This document shows positions 31,450 to 33,602 of a DNA stretch of 33,602 bases, in pieces. Source of the stretch: Muribaculaceae bacterium Zag1 (GTDB lineage: Bacteria > Bacteroidota > Bacteroidia > Bacteroidales > Muribaculaceae). The stretch is taken from assembly GCA_002633115.1 (NCBI GenBank), contig NWBJ01000038.1:56729-90330 (forward strand). The letters are read 5' to 3'. The first letter of the stretch is position 1. The number at the start of each line of letters is the position of its first letter. A program made the translations under genes and the position numbers. Under the pieces are notes generated by a model. It worked only from the letters and a program-made list of their open reading frames with translations, was not told the origin of the DNA and made no database searches.

Positions 31450-31989
31450 CTAAAATGTTATTCCTAACCTGATTGTCACCATCTGCAAATCCGGCAGATG
31501 GTAATCTATCTCATTGGCCGTAAAATCTCTGCGGCCAATAAACGTATATGCCAAAATCAGATGCGAGATGAATTTTGACGATGAGGCCAAGTTGATGCCG
31601 GCGCCTATCGACACGTATTCGCCGGTCTGGGTAGTATTGGCCTCGACATCGTTGACCGATATGCCGCATCTCAGGTCGGCAAAGCACAGTTGGGGCTTTA
31701 CCGAGAAGCTGCTGCGAGCAATCAGATAGATGGGCATCGAGTGGAATGAGTTGCTCACGGGTTCGCTTATCCCGATACCTGCTCCGAGTATCTGTATGCC
31801 GGGGGTGCTCATGCCGAAATAAGCGTCAATTCCTATCGACGACATATCGTGTCCGCTCATATCGACCGACCCTTGGAATCCGGCGCCCCAGGCAAATCTC
31901 ACATGATCCTGGGTGCCAGGCTGGGCAGTGGCGGCAATCGCAGTCAGCAATGCCGCCAAGGCTATTAATATTTTCTTGCAGGCTCTCAC
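31450..31989 (-). CDS. Exported outer-membrane beta-barrel-like protein
   Basis: A 179-aa protein with a signal peptide (MRACKKILIALAALLTAIAATAQ). The mature part alternates hydrophobic and polar residues (RFAWGAGFQGSVDMSG, GAGIGISEP, YVSIGAGINLASSS) and ends in VTIRLGITF, with a C-terminal Phe, as in eight-stranded outer-membrane barrels. No specific function. It starts 4 bases after the prmA stop, so it is the last gene of that operon. Confidence 0.75.
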   Translation of the reverse strand: MRACKKILIALAALLTAIAATAQPGTQDHVRFAWGAGFQGSVDMSGHDMSSIGIDAYFGMSTPGIQILGAGIGISEPVSNSFHSMPIYLIARSSFSVKPQLCFADLRCGISVNDVEANTTQTGEYVSIGAGINLASSSKFISHLILAYTFIGRRDFTANEIDYHLPDLQMVTIRLGITF

Positions 31990-31993
31990 TGGC

Positions 31994-32842
31994 TTAATTC
32001 TTTACTAAGGATATAGCGGCCCAATTGTCGGCCTTGACAAATTGGTTGACCACCGTGAGACCCGCTTGTTTTGCGGCTTCCTCCACGATTGGGCAGTCGG
32101 CTTGGTAAAAACCGCTCAACAGCATTTTGCCGCCCTCCTTGAGGGCCGCGGCGTAATATCCCAGGTCGGCTGTGATGATATTGCGATTGATGTTGGCAAT
32201 CAGCAGGTCGGCTGCCTTGAGATGGCTCAGAGCTGAGGCATCGCCGTGGATGATCAGTATCTCGGGGTGATGGTTGAGCTTCACATTGTCGCGGGCGTTG
32301 ACATAGGCGCACTCGTCAATCTCAATGCCAGTGACAGTAGTGGCTCCGCGCATGGCGGCGAGGATTGCCAGGATGCCGGTGCCAGTGCCCATATCGATGA
32401 CTGTGGTATCCCGCAAATCCATCGCTAAGAGCTGCTCAATGATTAGCGATGTGGTGCTGTGATGGCCAGTGCCAAAGGCCATTTTGGGGTCGATTGTGAT
32501 GTCATACTCTACGGCCGGATAGTCGGTGTGGAACGAACTGTGTATCACGCATTGGTCGCCGACCACTATGGGTTGGAAATAGTTTTTCTCCCACTCTTGG
32601 TTCCAATCTTGGCCAGGCACCAGTTTGGCATGCCAGTCTATCTCAACCTTGATTGGGAAATTGTCAATGATTTCCTCTATGGCCTCGGCGCTGTAGCTTG
32701 CAGCCGGCACGTAGGCCGACACCCCCTTGGAGTCGGGTACAAAGCTCTCGTATCCAGCATCGGCGAGCTGCGATGCCAGCAGGTCGGTAGCGTCCTCAAA
32801 GCATGGCGTGAGGTCGAACCTCACCTCGTAGTAGTCGTTCAT
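31994..32842 (-). CDS. prmA: Ribosomal protein L11 methyltransferase PrmA
   Basis: SAM-dependent methyltransferase (282 aa) acting on ribosomal protein L11. An N-terminal ferredoxin-like substrate-recognition domain (about 1-60) precedes the Rossmann methyltransferase with DPKMAFGTGHHSTT, DMGTGTGILAI (SAM loop), GIEID and NINRNII. The start overlaps the upstream ORF stop by 4 bases, so translation is coupled within the operon. Confidence 0.94.
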   Translation of the reverse strand: MNDYYEVRFDLTPCFEDATDLLASQLADAGYESFVPDSKGVSAYVPAASYSAEAIEEIIDNFPIKVEIDWHAKLVPGQDWNQEWEKNYFQPIVVGDQCVIHSSFHTDYPAVEYDITIDPKMAFGTGHHSTTSLIIEQLLAMDLRDTTVIDMGTGTGILAILAAMRGATTVTGIEIDECAYVNARDNVKLNHHPEILIIHGDASALSHLKAADLLIANINRNIITADLGYYAAALKEGGKMLLSGFYQADCPIVEEAAKQAGLTVVNQFVKADNWAAISLVKN

Positions 32843-33105
32843 TTCTGTGTCTTTTTCTTGCTGCTGAACATTCTCATCACCCGACGGGTAAGCTTGAATG
32901 CGATGAGGATATAGTCGGCATAACTGATAGCGCTGCTCAGGCGCGAGAATAGGGGATAGGCGCGACCATTGTTGCCCATCAAGGCTTGGTAGTCGTTGGC
33001 TATCTTGTGCTTTTCCAGCTCGATGCGAGTCAGGGAAAGGACGCGGTTGAATCGGAGGTCGTCGAAATTATAACCTCGCCACTGTGAGGGTACTTGCTCG
33101 TTCAT
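32839..33105 (-). CDS. Small conserved-type protein between holin-like gene and prmA
   Basis: An 88-aa protein, MNEQVPSQWRGYNFDDLRF, with charged helices (RIELEKHKIANDYQALM) and a basic C-terminus with a weakly hydrophobic stretch (ISYADYILIAFKL). It overlaps prmA by 4 bases and the upstream membrane-protein gene by 4 bases. I do not know its function; such ORFs recur in Bacteroidales beside holin-like membrane proteins. Confidence 0.75.
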   Translation of the reverse strand: MNEQVPSQWRGYNFDDLRFNRVLSLTRIELEKHKIANDYQALMGNNGRAYPLFSRLSSAISYADYILIAFKLTRRVMRMFSSKKKTQK

Positions 33106-33470
33106 GACTTTTGTTGGTTCTGGTTGGGAGGGGTGAGCAAAAGTTTAGAGATGAATCGCGCTACTGGGTTGTAGATCAGCGGTATTCTCAGCAGCACGAT
33201 CAGCGCAATGATCAGGATGAATACTCCGGCCACGATGAAATATGTCCAGAAAGGCTCGATGTATGATTCGAGCAGGGTGGCTATGCCCATCACCAAGAAA
33301 ATCATCACAATCACCGACAGCATCAGGGCGAGCATGGCTATGGCAAACACCGAGATGAGCATGGTGGCCTTCTCGGCTGCGGTGAGTCGAGCATTCTCGA
33401 TGTATAGGGTCACGAGGCGCGCCAACGCATCGACGAGTGATTTGAGTGGCGAATCAGATTTTTGGTTCAT
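33102..33470 (-). CDS. Holin-like (DUF1469/Phage_holin_3_6 type) membrane protein
   Basis: A 122-aa protein with two long hydrophobic segments (about 37-63 and 75-95) separated by a short loop, followed by a basic tail. Topology and the LTAAEKATMLISVFAIAMLAL start resemble the phage-holin-superfamily-III-like proteins encoded on many Bacteroidota chromosomes; despite the name there is no phage context here. Function unknown. First complete gene of the prmA operon. Confidence 0.8.
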   Translation of the reverse strand: MNQKSDSPLKSLVDALARLVTLYIENARLTAAEKATMLISVFAIAMLALMLSVIVMIFLVMGIATLLESYIEPFWTYFIVAGVFILIIALIVLLRIPLIYNPVARFISKLLLTPPNQNQQKS

Positions 33471-33495
33471 AAATAATAGTTGAATATGACGAAAG

Positions 33496-33523
33496 AGGCA
33501 GGCGCCAATGCGCCCGCCTGCTT
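33496..33523 (-). terminator. Hairpin between partial gene and holin-like gene
   Basis: GCAGGCG (33498-33504) pairs with CGCCTGC (33515-33521), extended by weaker pairs. It has no clear T-run on the minus strand, so it is a weak terminator or attenuator. Confidence 0.4.
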
Positions 33524-33539
33524 AGGTGGTAGGTAGGCC

Positions 33540-33602
33540 TTATTTCTTTGCCTCGATTTCGGCTACGATCTGGTCTACAATTTCTTCTTCCTGCACGTTG
33601 CC
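33540..33602 (-). CDS. C-terminal end of an unidentified protein
   Basis: Twenty codons ending in TAA, reading GNVQEEEIVDQIVAEIEAKK, are open from the window edge. A short acidic/amphipathic tail only; family cannot be told. Position before the holin-like gene would fit a YtxH-like protein, but that is a guess. Confidence 0.6.
   Translation of the reverse strand, partial: GNVQEEEIVDQIVAEIEAKK

Noticed and set aside
33102-33470. Prophage because of a holin-like protein
   Set aside because: No other phage genes nearby; this family is commonly chromosomal in Bacteroidota and here lies in the prmA operon.

Overview
The window is chromosomal DNA of a Bacteroidota bacterium, most likely order Bacteroidales and possibly a Muribaculaceae- or Prevotellaceae-like gut lineage. 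The order rests on the recurrent TAnnTTTG -7 promoter box typical of Bacteroides-type sigma-A, on gene families and arrangements (DUF4492-cydA-cydB, an ECF metal transporter with fused M and PDGLE parts, secreted proteins typical of the group) and on roughly balanced base composition. The family level is a guess. I see no tRNA, rRNA, CRISPR array, transposase or integrase.

Layout. 1-1319 (-): 5' part of a secreted S8 subtilase. 1450-2043 (+): SlyD-type FKBP isomerase with a cysteine-rich tail. 2243-4779 (+): three-gene ECF nickel/cobalt importer (cbiM-PDGLE fusion, cbiQ, cbiO). 4984-7024 (+): nadC and hemW. 7038-14616: an accessory-looking block bracketed by two copies of the same palindrome in opposite orientation. 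It holds an ATPase-DUF234 protein with a small partner ORF, two paralogous exported proteins (the second frameshifted) separated by an exported zinc-finger protein, and a two-DTG aspartic-protease-like protein. 14875-15345 (+): lipoprotein. 15463-18471 (+): AddB-like nuclease, converging with uvrA (-). 21489-25516 (-): an IMPACT/YigZ protein, then cydB, cydA and DUF4492. 25740-27104 (-) miaB and 27180-29090 (+) a small membrane protein plus a CoA transferase diverge from one symmetric promoter. 29226-31406 (+): dnaG. 31450-33602 (-): an operon of a partial ORF, a holin-like membrane protein, a small ORF, prmA and an outer-membrane barrel-like protein.

The core genes form familiar modules: metal uptake plus a metal-binding chaperone, NAD and heme/Fe-S cofactor work, DNA repair, micro-aerobic respiration, tRNA thiolation, acetate/succinate CoA exchange, replication priming and ribosomal protein methylation.

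The unusual content lies mostly between genes. (i) The two paralogous exported proteins each follow a promoter and a 190-290 nt leader that appears to fold into the same multi-stem RNA, with one covarying pair and one peripheral hairpin that is about 120 nt long in copy 1 and about 22 nt in copy 2. (ii) At least six intergenic tandem arrays with six different unit sequences all have a 7-bp period, often come as reverse-complement partners, and abut or contain start or stop codons. (iii) Several larger perfect or near-perfect inverted repeats occupy other gaps. These are sequence observations; their functions are unknown.
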